DNA from: Orientallactaga sibirica
Lineage: Eukaryota > Chordata > Mammalia > Rodentia > Dipodidae
Reading direction: 5' to 3'
NCBI GenBank assembly: GCA_036365145.1
Contig: JAEOAD010000699.1
Coordinates: 9,211,001-9,275,000 of the forward strand
Length of the DNA stretch: 64,000 nt
Below, piece by piece: positions 48,875-60,371 of this stretch (within the stretch, counting starts at the first letter, position 1; each line of letters opens with the position of its first letter). The position numbers and the translations under genes were made by a program. A model generated the notes under the pieces. The model saw nothing but the letters and a program-made list of their open reading frames with translations. It ran no database searches and was not told the DNA's origin.

Positions 48875-49458
48875 AATTGTTCATGAGATGCAAACAGTTC
48901 CAGAAACTGCTGTTGTGATGCTGTGAAGCAAGGCATGATGACCCTGATAGGCCAGTGAAGCCATTGGAAAATGGACCATGATTTGCAGTGGAGACCAAAG
49001 CATGTTACGATACACTAAAACTGTGCAAGGGCTACCCTGGAGCACTGTTGAATTGAGATAGAAGTTTTCCCTGCCTATTAATTTCAGCTGGAAGGGCAGA
49101 ATTGGAAAATTCACAGACTGTCAGTCAATGGTTATGATATCAGATTTCAACTGCTTATTTTTTATATTTTCTTGATAGTTGAGTTTGTATTAGTTCAGTT
49201 TCTCTTTGGTAGGCCTTATAGTCATTTGAAATGCTTATTCTGTGACTTTATATGTTGAAAGTATATAACTTGTTTTGATTTTATAGGACTCACTACTAAA
49301 AGGAAATCTTAAGTCTCAGATGAGAACTGAGACATTTGAAATATTTTAAGTTGGTAATGACTATGGGACCTTTGAAGTTGGACTAAAAACAATATTTGAT
49401 TTGTAATATATGAGATGATTTTTATATATATAAATATATTTAATATATAGGTGAAGAA
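48875..49458. other. Single-copy AT-rich DNA
   Basis: No gene was recognised. It could be the continuation of the pre-ERV host sequence. Confidence 0.4.
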
Positions 49459-49765
49459 TGTGGTAGCTTGAATATGTCCAATAGATTCAGGGGATTGTTA
49501 AAGCTTGTAACTTAATAGATTTCTAGTTGCCTGGTTGGGGAAAGTGTCACTGTGGGTGGATCCTAGGGTGCAGCCCTAAAGTGTATTTGGGGGTGGATCT
49601 GGACTTCCAGCCTAACGTATGAAGCTAGCAATCTGAGCTCTGCCTGGGGTTTCTGGAGTTTGCTTGCTTATGGTGCTGGTGGGGGTATTTCTTTCTAAGT
49701 GGACCTTAGAAAGAGAGGTTTGTAAGTTCATGCCATCAGTGTGAAGCTGTCTATGACAATGGGTT
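49459..49765 (+). repeat. Dispersed repeat R, copy 3
   Basis: Begins gtggtagcttgaatatgtcc and tracks the copy at 40,795 through attcaggggattgttaaagc and a gtgtcactgtgggtggatcc block. Confidence 0.7.
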
Positions 49766-49810
49766 TCCTATAGCACAAACAGAGATAATAATCATCAAAT
49801 GAATGCTAAA

Positions 49811-50122
49811 GGACTGGGGAAATGCCTCAGTGATTAAAGGCACTTGCTCTGCAAGCCTGCCAATCAGAATTCAGACACCCAGCAGCCAAATAATGCCAAA
49901 CACAAAAGTGGTGCATTGTTTGTACTCCCAGCATGACTATGACAATGGGAGACAGAGTCAGGAAAACCCCAAAGCCAACTAGTCTCACCTTCCCAGTGGC
50001 ATAAAACAACCAGAGCAACAGTGTAGAAGCTCCCTCTTCATGAAAGAAGAGAGTTAACAACTGCCTTATATTGTCATCTGACCTCTACAAACAAATCTTG
50101 ATATGTGTGCATCCATATACAC

Positions 50123-50158
<36 letters not shown>

Positions 50159-50160
50159 CA
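49811..50160 (+). mobile_element. B4-like SINE with (CA)n end
   Basis: ID-type head ggactggggaaatgcctcag, a diverged B1-like middle (gtttgtactcccagcatgac), a gtcatctgacctctacaaac end, and a CA array at about 50,122-50,160. Confidence 0.75.
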
Positions 50161-51689
50161 TTTTCAAAACTGGGTGCTAAAAGTAGTAGATGAAATTAGA
50201 TCAATAAAGGATACTTACATAGAATCAGAACTGCAACAAAATATTGTTGTAAAAAAAAAAAATTACTTTTTACTAAAGAAGCCTATCAAATGTCATTTTT
50301 TCATGCCACACATTTTTTATGGGTTGCAGTAGGAAGAACACAGAATGGCTATGATATCACAGTCAAAAATACAGAGCCTAATCCAATCATGAAGAAACGT
50401 TAAGCAAACTTGAATTCAACATCATTCCACAAAATCACAGGAAATACTTTTCAAAAGTATCCAGATAGTGAAGGTCAAAGAATTGGGGTCTGGTTGGACA
50501 GATACTCATGTGACACACAAATAAATACAATTCAGGGTTAGATCCTTTCAGTATGAGTAAGACATTAATGGAACAGTTAAAAAACAGTGGTCACTGGGTA
50601 GAAGTTCTTTCAATTTCTATGTAAGTTTGAATATATTGCAAAACAAAATCAAAACTTAGTGACCTGAAACAAAAAGTGTGGCACAGTTTATGTCCTGTGT
50701 GTTGGGAAGAACATGAGGGGGGGGAGGAGGAGGGTAGTATGTAAATGCACAGGAATGATGTACCTATCGTGGGTGGGGCATGGGGACTATAGTCAGCTCA
50801 GGGACTTGTTCCACATAACAAGTGGAATGCCCCATTTGGGACAGTTCTATTGCTATGTAAGCACTCTATTAACCTTGATAGCTTAAGATTTATTTATAGA
50901 AATATAAACACTAATGAGCTCGAGTAAGAAATAAGTTAAGTTTCAAATTCACTTCTGACAATGACTTTAGCAGGAATAGAAGACATTGTTAGCACTTTGG
51001 TAGCAATTTGTTTTTAAGTAAAATCATGATTAAATTTGGTCATATATTTTGAAAGCCCAAATTTATTTACAATTAAATTTTATGATACCCATTTTTTGAA
51101 GCCCAATAAAAACATAAAATTGTTCCTAGGAGAAAAAATTCAAAACATAGCCTCCAAGTGCATGAAGATTTATGATCATAGTAAAACTGTGGACAAATAA
51201 TTGAGTGGTATGAAGAACACATTGACTGTCTTGTGGGCAGCATGTCCAAGCATCATGTAAACTTGTAATTTTATATGGACTATTTTACAAGTTAAAAATT
51301 TTCCTTTTGCATGCTACAAATTCAAATGGAGTTATTTTTTCTCCTGAAACGAAGGCCATATAAAATACAGTAACAAAGGGAAATACAAGCGTTTATGATG
51401 AAAAATAAAGAATCAGTTGCAGTGCAGGAACAAAACACAGGGACTCCCACAAAGCCAAGTCAAACACTGAATAACAAAACTTCATCTTCTCAATGTTGTA
51501 CAAAAACCACAGAAAAGGAGCAGACAGTAAAATATTGTAACATTATAAAACCATACTTTAAAAACATATTTTTAGGGGGAAATTTGGAATTTAAATGGAA
51601 TTTAAAATTTTATTTTCTAAAGAGATAGGTGAATTATCAATTTTTTATATTCTAATCTAACAGAAAATCTAATGGTTTGTTTATTTTGA
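50161..51689. other. Single-copy AT-rich DNA
   Basis: No gene or clear repeat was recognised. A short G run lies near 50,717. Confidence 0.4.
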
Positions 51690-51865
51690 TTTTTTAAAAT
51701 TTATTTTTATTATTTATGGACATGCTTAGTATGTAAACATCACATGTTGGTACCATCCTTTCCCTCATCCCTGCCCCTTTTCCAAAGGGATCCTCTTCAT
51801 TGAGGATGCAGGTTATTCCCATAGGGATTGTGGGTCATGCATTGGGGATGCAAAATATAATTATT
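51690..51865 (-). mobile_element. Short L1 3' end fragment
   Basis: The sequence from tatggacatgcttagtatgt to cattggggatgcaaaat aligns by eye with the start of the adjacent L1 3' UTR at about 52,080-52,220. It is a separate, very short 5'-truncated copy in the same orientation. Confidence 0.65.
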
Positions 51866-52054
51866 TTTAAAAGATTTAAATTGCTTATATATGATTACAC
51901 CTCCTCCAAGTTTGCTTTCATGTGACTCCTAATGGTGCTGTATTAGTGACATGGTAATTTGAGTCAATCATAGATGGGCTACTTAGAGAAGAATCATGGA
52001 TTCAAGGTGATAGTTTTGAACTTTATTTTTCATTTTTCTCCTGTTTTTCTTCTA

Positions 52055-52080
52055 TTATTATTATTATTATTATTATTTAT
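52055..52080. repeat. (ATT)n array at the L1 tail
   Basis: An ATT array forms the complement of the L1 A-rich tail. Confidence 0.9.
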
Positions 52081-52849
52081 TATCAACATATTTCATATGG
52101 CTACTTCATGTATTGGTAACCTCTTTTCCCTTGTCCCTGCCACCAGTCCATTGAGACCCTCCTCAGTTGGGTTGCAGGTACTCCTTATGGGGTTGTTGTG
52201 ATTTGTGCATTGTGGGGGCAGCAGTCAGTTATTTTTATGGGAAGGAAATACCTCTGGCCATGATGGCTCAACCTGTGGCTCTAAAAACCTTTCTGTCCCC
52301 ACTTCCACAAAATTCCCTGAGCCATGGTGGGTGTGTTTTAAGTGTACTTCAGTGATCAACTCTTAGGAACCTCTGCATCTCTGTTTTGGTAGGTGTTGAG
52401 TATCCTCAGGGTCTGTCTCCTTCACCCTAGTGCTGTTTATCAGGTTCAGCAAGGAAGCAGCTCGTCTCCTCAATTCCACTGTGGTTTCAGCTATGGCTTG
52501 CCTGAAGTGCAAGGGGTAGTTTATCTCCTTGGGTCTTGCTACCATCTGAAAATTAAGAAAAGATTCTCCAATAGACAGTGAAGTCAGTATAGTTTAAATG
52601 GGATAAGCATTATTAATTTAGGGAGAATCTGATGTATTAACCCCTCTTTTACCCAAAGATTAGTGAGAGATAGATACTAGAGAGCATAATCTTTGTCTGC
52701 ATAGGATTCTGATCAGTTTCCCAATTCCTTATATGGGTTCCTTTACCCTGAGTGGGTCTCTTAACCAATCAGAAAGCTATTGGTTACTCACCAAGGCTGT
52801 GTGCCACTATTGCAATGGTGTGTACTTCTTGTCAGTTTGGTTGCTTCTG

Positions 52850-54560
52850 TGTAGCTAGTTGATCATGAAGTGGTATTGTATTTTGTCAAAGGCCTTCTCT
52901 GCATCAATTGAGATGATCATGTGGTTCTTATGGTTAAGTTTATTTATGTGGTATATTACATTGTCCAATTTCCATATGGTGAACCATCCCTGCATTCCTG
53001 GCATGAAGCCTACTAGATCAAGGTGGATAATGTTTTTGATATGCTGTTGAATTTAGTTTGTGAGGGTTTTATTTAGTATCTTTGCATATAAATTCATCAG
53101 AGATATAAGTCTATAGTTTCGTTCCTTGTTGCATCTCTGTCTGGTTTTGGTATTAGGGTGATCCAAGCTTCATAAAAGGAATTGGGGAAGCTTCCCTGCT
53201 CTCTGATTATGTGAAACAATATGAGAAAAATTGGTTTCAATTCTTCAATGAAGGTTTGATAGAATTCGGCTGGGAAGCCATTCAGTCCTGGACTTTTCTT
53301 TTTGGGGAGATTTTTTATTAGCTTTTCACTTCCATGGATTTGATAGGTGTGTTTAGGAGATTAATGTGCTCTGAGTTTACTTTTTGTAAATTCTACTATT
53401 TCTTCCACATTATCCAATCTTGTGGAGTAGAGGTTTTGGAAGTATGCCCTGCTGTGACCTCTCCTTTTGCATTTTGATTTGTTAATTTGAGACTTCTCTG
53501 TCTCTCTCTCTGTGTCTCTCTCTGTGTCTCTGTCTCTCTCTCTCTCTTTTTCTTGATCAAATAGGTCAGGGATTTATCAATCTTGTTTATTTTTTTCAAG
53601 GAACCAGTTATTTTTTGATCCATTTTTCAAAATTTTTTCTTAGTTTCCAACTCATTTATTTCTTCTTTGATCTTGTTTATTTCTTTCTATCTGGAGCTCT
53701 TAGGGCTGGATTCTTCTTGTTTTTCCAATGACTTTAATTTGAGATCTCTCTGTCTTTGTTATAAAGCATTTAGAGCTATGAATTTTACCCTTAGGACTAC
53801 CTTCATTTTGTCCCTAAAGTTTTGGAAAGTTGTATTCTCATTATCATTCAATTCTAGGAATGTTACAGTTTCTTTTTTGATTTCTTCTACAACCCATTCA
53901 TTGTTTAAAAGTGTGTTTTTCAGTCTCCAGGAGCTGGTGGAGTTCCTGATGTGTCTCTTGGTGTTAATTTCTAGCTTTAAAACATTGTGATCTGACAGGA
54001 TGCAGGAAGTTACTTCAATTTTCCTACTTTTGTGGAGGCATGCTTTATGGCCTAACATATGGTCAATTTTGTAGAGGGTTCTGTAGGCTGCTGAGAAGAA
54101 TGTGTATTCTGTAGGGTTGGGGTGGAAAGTTCTGTAGATGTCCATTAGGTCTAGTTGATCTATGATATTGCTGAGCTCTATTATTTCCCTGTTGATTTTC
54201 TGCTTTGATGATCTGTCTATTGATGATAGTGGAGTATTAAAATCTCTGACTATGATGGTGTTGGTGTTTATTTCTATTTTCTTGTCAAGCAGGTTTTGTT
54301 GTATAAACTGTGGTGCACCTGTGTTTTGCACATATAGATTTGTGTTTGTGATGTTTTTAAGTTGGATCATTCCCTTGATGAGTAAAAGTGGCCTTCTTTG
54401 TCCTTTTTGAATACTTTTGGAATTATATATTAATTTGGTAATCAGGTATTAATATAGCAACACCTGCTTGTTTCTTATTTCCATTTGTTTGGATTATCAT
54501 TTTCCATCCTTTCACCCTGAGGAGGTGTCTGACTTTAGTGGTGAGGTAGGTTTCTTAAAG
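52850..54560 (-). pseudogene. L1 ORF2 remnant: endonuclease plus start of reverse transcriptase
   Basis: The longest surviving piece (53,759-54,370) carries the endonuclease signature: VQNTGAPQFIQQ, then IIVRDFNTPLSSIDRS, IDIYRTFHP..TEYTFFSA, and LSDHNVLKLEI near its C-terminal catalytic histidine. Further left, fragments include the FFEKNKQD-like linker and [10 protein letters not shown] and [17 protein letters not shown] segments (about 52,870-53,000), which mark the reverse-transcriptase palm motif A. The frame then stops matching, and a CT microsatellite (about 53,490-53,550) sits in the linker. Non-functional. Confidence 0.9.
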
Positions 54561-54699
54561 ACAGAAAATAGAAGAGTCCATTTTTTTTATCCACACTGTT
54601 AACTTGTGTCTTTTGATGGCTGAGTTAAAACTGTTAATATTCAAAGTTATAACTGTGAGGTTTGATTTAATCCCTGCCATGATGGGGTGCTTTGGGTGG

Positions 54700-55900
54700 G
54701 AGTTGGTGCTTTCTTGTGCTTTGTACTTCTTTGAGCCTGGTCTAGTTTTGGATATTGTGATCTTATGCTTGTTGGCTCTTGGTATTGGTTGTTTGACTCT
54801 TCTGTGTGGAGTATTCCCTGAAGTATTCTCTGTAGGTTTGGCTTTGTGTTCTTATAATCATAGAGTCGACTTTTTCATGGAAAGTTTCCCTTTTACCACC
54901 TACTCTGAGAGATACTTTTGCTGTGTACAGTAGCTTAGGTTGGAAGGCATAAGTGCTCCATCCCAGGCCCTTCTTTCAGGCTTTCAGAATTTGTACTGAG
55001 AAATCTGAGGTAATTTTGATAGGCTTGTCTTTGCATATAGTGACACTCTCTCTTTGTTTCATTGTTAATTTTTTTAACTATGATGTGCCTTGAAGAGTTT
55101 CTTCTTTGGTTTTGTCTGTTTGGTGTTCTGTGGGCTTCTTTCTTCTGGATGGGCCTCTCTTTTGAGAGATTGGGAATTTTTCTTCAGAAATTTGGTTGAA
55201 TATGTGTGCCTCTGACCTAGATTTCCTCTCCTTCTGGTATACCCATGATCCAAATATTTGGTCATTTTAGGCTATCCCACAGTTCTCTCATCTTCTGTTC
55301 CCTCATATTCTGATTTTTTGAACTTAGCAATTTTTGGCCTCCCAATCATTTTCCTCTGTCTTGTCTTCCAGCTCAGAGGTTCTGTCTTCTACATGAGTAA
55401 CTCTGTTAGTGAGGGGTTCTAGGGAGGTTTTTATAAGCTCTATTTGATTTTTGTTTCATGTTTTGTTATTTTGCATCACGTCCTTTCTCTTTTTTGAGTT
55501 ACAATTTTTTGTTGTTGCTGTTTTTTTTTTTTTTTTTTCATTTCAAGTTTTTATTTTCTTGATGCTTTCTGGAATTCTTCTTGCATTTGATCACATCTTC
55601 ATTAAGCTTAATTAACTTATTATTAAGATCTCCCATTTGTTGACTCAACTTCAATTCATTTATATCTCTTTTGAGGCTTCTAACAGTTTCTTTAATTAAT
55701 TTAAGCCTACTGACAAAAGCTGAGTGCTCTAAGAGAAGATTCTGCTCAATTTAATTGATGTGATTGTTGATTTTTGGATGGTTTGTTTCCAGTTCAGCAA
55801 TTCTTTTGATCAGAGTCACATTGGTTGCTGTGGTTTCATTTTGGGATTGATTTTCTGTTGATTTCTCTATAATTTCATTGAAGGTTTCCACTGTGGGACT
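54700..55900 (-). pseudogene. L1 ORF1 remnant
   Basis: Minus-strand pieces include a coiled-coil-type region and a basic segment reading RSPQNTKQTKPKKK at about 55,130, followed by YAFQPKLLYTAKVSLRVG at about 54,900-54,960, which fits the end of the L1 ORF1 nucleic-acid-binding domain. Several frameshifts break it. Confidence 0.75.
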
Positions 55901-56640
55901 AGGCATCCTTGGTGGAAATCACTCAGTTTTCTGACTTTAGCTATTTTTTTATTTTATTTTTTTACTCATCTTTCAAAAACACTTTATTCTATTGAGGGGG
56001 GAGCCAGTATTTGGCCTTGTAGGATCTCTAGTAGGTGTTCTGTTTTAAATGTGAACTGAATTTTTTCAATGGAGTAATAACTACTGATGCACAGGTTGTG
56101 GAGATTGCAAGTACATCAAAGGTACCTGGGGAACTGGGAGCTATGGACTACTCACACCACTTGCATGTACTCTTCAGCACATGAGGTCAGAGGTTGGGAA
56201 ACCAGGAGCCAGGAAGCTACAGAGCCAGGTGTGAGAGGCCAGATCCTACTGTGACCTGGTTACCCTCTGACTCAGGGGAATTGTGATTGGGTACCCATGG
56301 GCCAGTCCATCAAGAAACCTGAGCAAAAGGCCTGATTCTGCAACCCACACACAAGGACCAGGTGGCCCCAAGGCAGCAGCAGGGGTACATGGACCAGGAA
56401 ACTGGGAGGTGGGAAACCAACCAGGAGTTCTGGCCTACTCACTCCTCCCGAGCACACTCCAGAGTGGAGGATTTGGAAGTTTGGGATTCAGGGTCATTCA
56501 ATGAGAAGGCAGAGCAAGGGGCCCACTTCAGCAGCAAGCTCACAGAGTCCAGGCAGCCCCAAGCCAGCAACAACCAACTGGGTCCAAGGAATCCATGCAT
56601 GCACCCTGAACTTTTCTTTGTCAGATTGTTATACAAGCTC

Positions 56641-57897
56641 ACTGCAAGTCATTTCAACTTTCAATGAGCATAGCAAAGACCACTGAATCCCATAATAATA
56701 ATGAAAAAAATCCTTAGTTGGAATCTTCATGCACTGTAAAGACAGAAATATCCAAAGAGTGTCTACATGGAACTAGGACACAAGCATCATAGGATCTGGG
56801 AATGTTATCACCTGGTTACCCATTATAGATATTTTAAATGAAATCTGTAAGCTGTGTTTGGAGGCTCATGCCTAAAGTTTCATCACTTGGGAGGTTGATG
56901 CAGAATGATAGCTACAAATTCAAGTTGAGGTAAATAGGAACTATAGAATATGTCCCTAATAGTGGAACCTATAAGTAGCCAACCAGGGCTACTTAGAAAT
57001 ACTATGTCAAAAAGGAAGAAGGGAGGGTGAGAGGAATGACAAGGGGGACAACAGGAGGGATGACAGGAGAGGGAAGGAGGGAGGATGGAGGGGAGGATGG
57101 GGGAGGAGAAAGGGAGGGGAAGGAGGGAGAGAAAACACAAACTTAGTAGGCTATGGTTCCCCAAGGTTAAACTGAAAGCCAGGGGCATATCTAAGACCAG
57201 AAACTGGTGGCAGGTATCACTTATTAGGCTAGGGACAGTCCCAGGCATCTAACAATAGAGAAAACATTTCTGGGAAGCATCAGGGAGAATTGGTGTTCTT
57301 CAAAGTGGACCTGGATGGAAAGGTGTGGGGAGTTGATGCTAACAGAAGAAAGGAAAGCTGTAGGACCATAGATAGGCATGTTACTGAGATCATCAGAGAG
57401 CATAAGTGGAGTAGAGAATCCCTCTTTAGCCAGCATCTCTAGAGAAAGACCAAATGCTATGTATGTATTATTTTCATAGTAGAAACAGTAATTAATCATG
57501 AGAGTGATATCATTATCATTTACACCTGACAGTGAATGGCATTACTTGCAACATGCCCACATGTGTTTTTGCAAACAATGCATAGTCTTCATATAAACAT
57601 TTACTAAATTAAGTCATGCTTACTAATGAAAATATATATTAAACTCTAATATGTTGAAGATTATCTAATGAGTAAAGATCTTCCAAGGGTTTTTATTTGT
57701 TTCTCATTTTCATTTTTTTAAAATTTAGATGCACTTTAATTCAATAAAATGTACAAATATAAAATGTATGATTTTTTGAGTTTTGACAAGCATAAACATC
57801 AATGTAGCGACAATTCATTAAAAATAGAAGGTATTCCTCACTGAGAAAGATGATGTAAGGAGATAGGGTTTGGTGTTAAGCTGACAAGGAGTGGACT
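56641..57897. other. Noncoding DNA with GGGA-rich tract
   Basis: No gene was recognised. A G/A-rich low-complexity block (gggagg and ggagga units) lies at about 57,010-57,135. Confidence 0.45.
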
Positions 57898-58415
57898 TGT
57901 GATGGTTAAGTTTGTGTCAATTTGATCTGTTTAGGAATCCACAAACATTCTTCACAAGTAGGTCTCTGAGGCTGCTTTCAGGAAGGATTAACTAAAGGAG
58001 GAATCCTTCACCCAGGGTGAGCCCTTCAGCCAGAGTGGGAGGACCCTCTGGGGCGGGGGTGGGGGATGTGAAGGCAGGGATATATCTAAAGAAACTCGGG
58101 GAAGGAAAGGATCCCCTTCTCCCACCTGGCTGCCAGTGCTGCTTGGTGCTTGGTGCTTGGTGCTGTTCTCTGCTTTCCAGCATGGACTAAAGAGCAGCAT
58201 GGTCTGAAGAGCAGAGTCTCTCCAGGACGCCTCCAGGCCTTCAGCAATGGATTGGGACTGCTGAGGCATCCTGCCTTGTGGACTGAGCAGCTACCGGGTT
58301 CCTTGACTCTCAGGCCTGCAATCTGCTACTACTGGACTGTCGTAAGCTAATCCAATAAATTCCATTTTAATACAATTCGTTCTACTGGTTCGGTTCCTCT
58401 AGAGATCCCTGAGCA
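57898..58415 (+). mobile_element. Solo LTR-like element, copy 1
   Basis: Starts tgtgatggttaagtttgtgt and ends near tctagagatccctgagca, with AATAAA at about 58,353. It shares its whole length with 59,764-60,275. The start and the gagaaccctgaca-type end resemble ERVL-type LTRs. No clean duplication was found. Confidence 0.75.
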
Positions 58416-59255
58416 TTACCCTTAGAATATCATATAAATGGGACCACTACAGCAGGCTGTTAAGTTTCTGGCATATTTTACCAAGAGACTTCTAATCCCT
58501 ATTGTCATGCATCTTAGCGGTGCATTTTCTTTTATTACTGATTTTGTATGATGATATCCCAATGTTTTTTATCCATTCATGACTGATGGACATTTGAGTA
58601 ATTCTCGGTTTGGGATATTATAAATTAATCTACTATAAATTTATTGTTTTGTGATGTTCTAACATATTTATAGTTTTAGAAAATGTTGGGTAGCATTTAC
58701 TTAGGCCAAATGATTTTGAAAAATAAGGCAATAAATTTTTATGGATTACTATGGTGTAATTAAGTGATAAAATGACACTGCATCACACGGATGCTTCAAA
58801 ACCCCAAGGCACCTACGCACTTTCCTTCCTTCTCTCCAAGCACTCTCTTAGCTGCCCTGCTAAGCTCAATTGATAACACTGCTCTTGGAAACAGAAACTG
58901 ACTTAATTACCTTCCTCATTCTCATTTTTTATTTCCTAAACAAAGCTCTAGACAGTACTCAGTAGCCTGACTGAACACTGAAGCTTCCCAGTGCCTTAGA
59001 TTCCAGGGCTATGATTGGCTATTTTCAGTTCTTTCTTTTTCCTGAACTTTCATTGTGTATTATTTGTAATATATAAGAATGACACATAAGTGAATCTAAC
59101 AAAACTTAATTGTCAAGTAAACATCTGTAAACTAGTCTTCAGCCCAGGAATCCAAACACTACCCACACTTGAACCACTTTTTCTGGGACTCATGTGGAAG
59201 GAAAGACACCTCCAATGTGTAAGGAGCTTCCTAGCCTTTCATTCAGCATGTTAAG
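58416..59255. other. Single-copy noncoding DNA
   Basis: No gene or repeat was recognised; there may be L1-like traces near 58,550-58,640. Confidence 0.4.
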
Positions 59256-59268
59256 TTTTATAGCTTTA

Positions 59269-59447
59269 GCTGGGCATGGTGGCTCACGCCTTTAATCCCA
59301 GCACTTTGGAGGCTGAGGTAGAAGGATTGCTGTGAGTTTGAGGCCAACCTGAGACTACATAGTGAATTCCAGGTCAGCCTGGGCAAAAGTGAAAACATAC
59401 TTCAAAAAATTGAAAACAACAAAACAAAACAACAACAACAACAAAAC
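59269..59447 (+). mobile_element. B1-like SINE
   Basis: Nearly complete forward copy from gctgggcatggtggctcacg to an AACAACAA-type tail. Flanks tttatagcttta (59,257-59,268) and tttacagcttta (59,448-59,459) differ at one base. Confidence 0.95.
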
Positions 59448-59655
59448 TTTACAGCTTTAAGGTGAATTAGATGACAAGAGACTGGCTATGTGAGAATAGG
59501 TAAGCAACTGAACCAGTTGGCATGAAACCTCAGTGTCCCCTCATCTTATATATGCCGCTGGGTTATTTGCTTTGAGTTCTAGATAATATTATCTAGATGG
59601 ATATCTAGATGGTTTATTATCTATAATTATGGAAGTTTTCAATTTAAAAAGTTGT

Positions 59656-59763
59656 GCTGGAGAGATTGCTAAGTGGTTAAGGTGCCTGCCTGCCAAGCCT
59701 AAGAACCCCAGTTCAATCTCTAGATCCCACGTTTAGCCAGACACAAAAAGTGACGTAAGAGGG
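59656..59763 (+). mobile_element. Dip-like SINE, 5' part
   Basis: Head and first half: ggagagattgctaagtggtt, cacgtttagccagacac, up to gtgacgtaagaggg. The rest resumes at 60,276 after an LTR. Confidence 0.9.
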
Positions 59764-60275
59764 TGTGATGGTTAAGTTTGTGTCAACTTGATTTGTTTAG
59801 GAATCCGCAGACATTCCTCATAAGTGTGTCTGTGAGGTTGCCTCTAGGAAGGATTAACTAAAGGAAGAATCCTTCCCCCAGGGTGAGCCATTCCCCCAGA
59901 GTGGGCGGCCCCTCTTGGAGGAGGGGGCTGGTTGATAAAAAGAAGCTCTGGGAAGAAAGGCTCTCTCTCCTTCCACCTGGCTACTGGTGCTGCTCGCTGT
60001 TCTCTGCTTGGTGCTTGTTGCTTGGTGCTTGCTGCTTTCCAGTGTGGACTGAAGACCAGGGAGGACTGAAGAGCAGCATCTCTCCAGGACGCCTTCACCC
60101 TTCAGTGCCGGATTGGAACTGCTGAGGCATCCAGCTTTGTGGACTGAGCAGCTACTGGGTTCCTTGACTCTCGGGCCTGCAACCTGCTACTGCTGGACTG
60201 TCATAAGCTAATCCAATAAATTCCCTTTTAATATAATTCATTCTATCCATTCTGTTCCTCTAGAGAACCCTGACA
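59764..60275 (+). mobile_element. Solo LTR-like element, copy 2, inside a SINE
   Basis: A 512-bp element from tgtgatggttaagtttgtgt to gagaaccctgaca, homologous to 57,898-58,415, with AATAAA at about 60,215. It separates the two halves of a Dip-like SINE and replaces about 43 bases of it. Confidence 0.85.
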
Positions 60276-60371
60276 TTCACAGCAGCTGAGAGGCCTCTGG
60301 CACACCCATTCTCTCTCTCTCTGCCTCTTCCTCTCTCTCTCTCTCTGTGTCTCTCTCAAATTAAAAAAAAA
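60276..60371 (+). mobile_element. Dip-like SINE, 3' part
   Basis: Resumes at ttcacagcagctgagaggcc and continues through the CT tract to an A-rich tail. Continuation of 59,656-59,763. Confidence 0.9.

Larger units (their letters stand above)
52065..56640 (-). mobile_element. L1 retrotransposon with internal deletion
   Basis: On the minus strand, from right to left, it has a GC-richer 5' UTR-like region (about 56,640-55,960), decayed ORF1 (about 55,900-54,700), ORF2 from about 54,560 to 52,850, and a 3' UTR (about 52,845-52,080) with an A-rich tail. The 3' two thirds of ORF2 are absent. Stops and frameshifts are frequent, so it is inactive. The 5' UTR assignment is the least certain part. Confidence 0.85.

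Noticed and set aside
48875..48884. Target duplication for the ERV
   Set aside because: The bases before the 5' LTR (ttga) and after the 3' LTR (aatt) do not match, so none is claimed.
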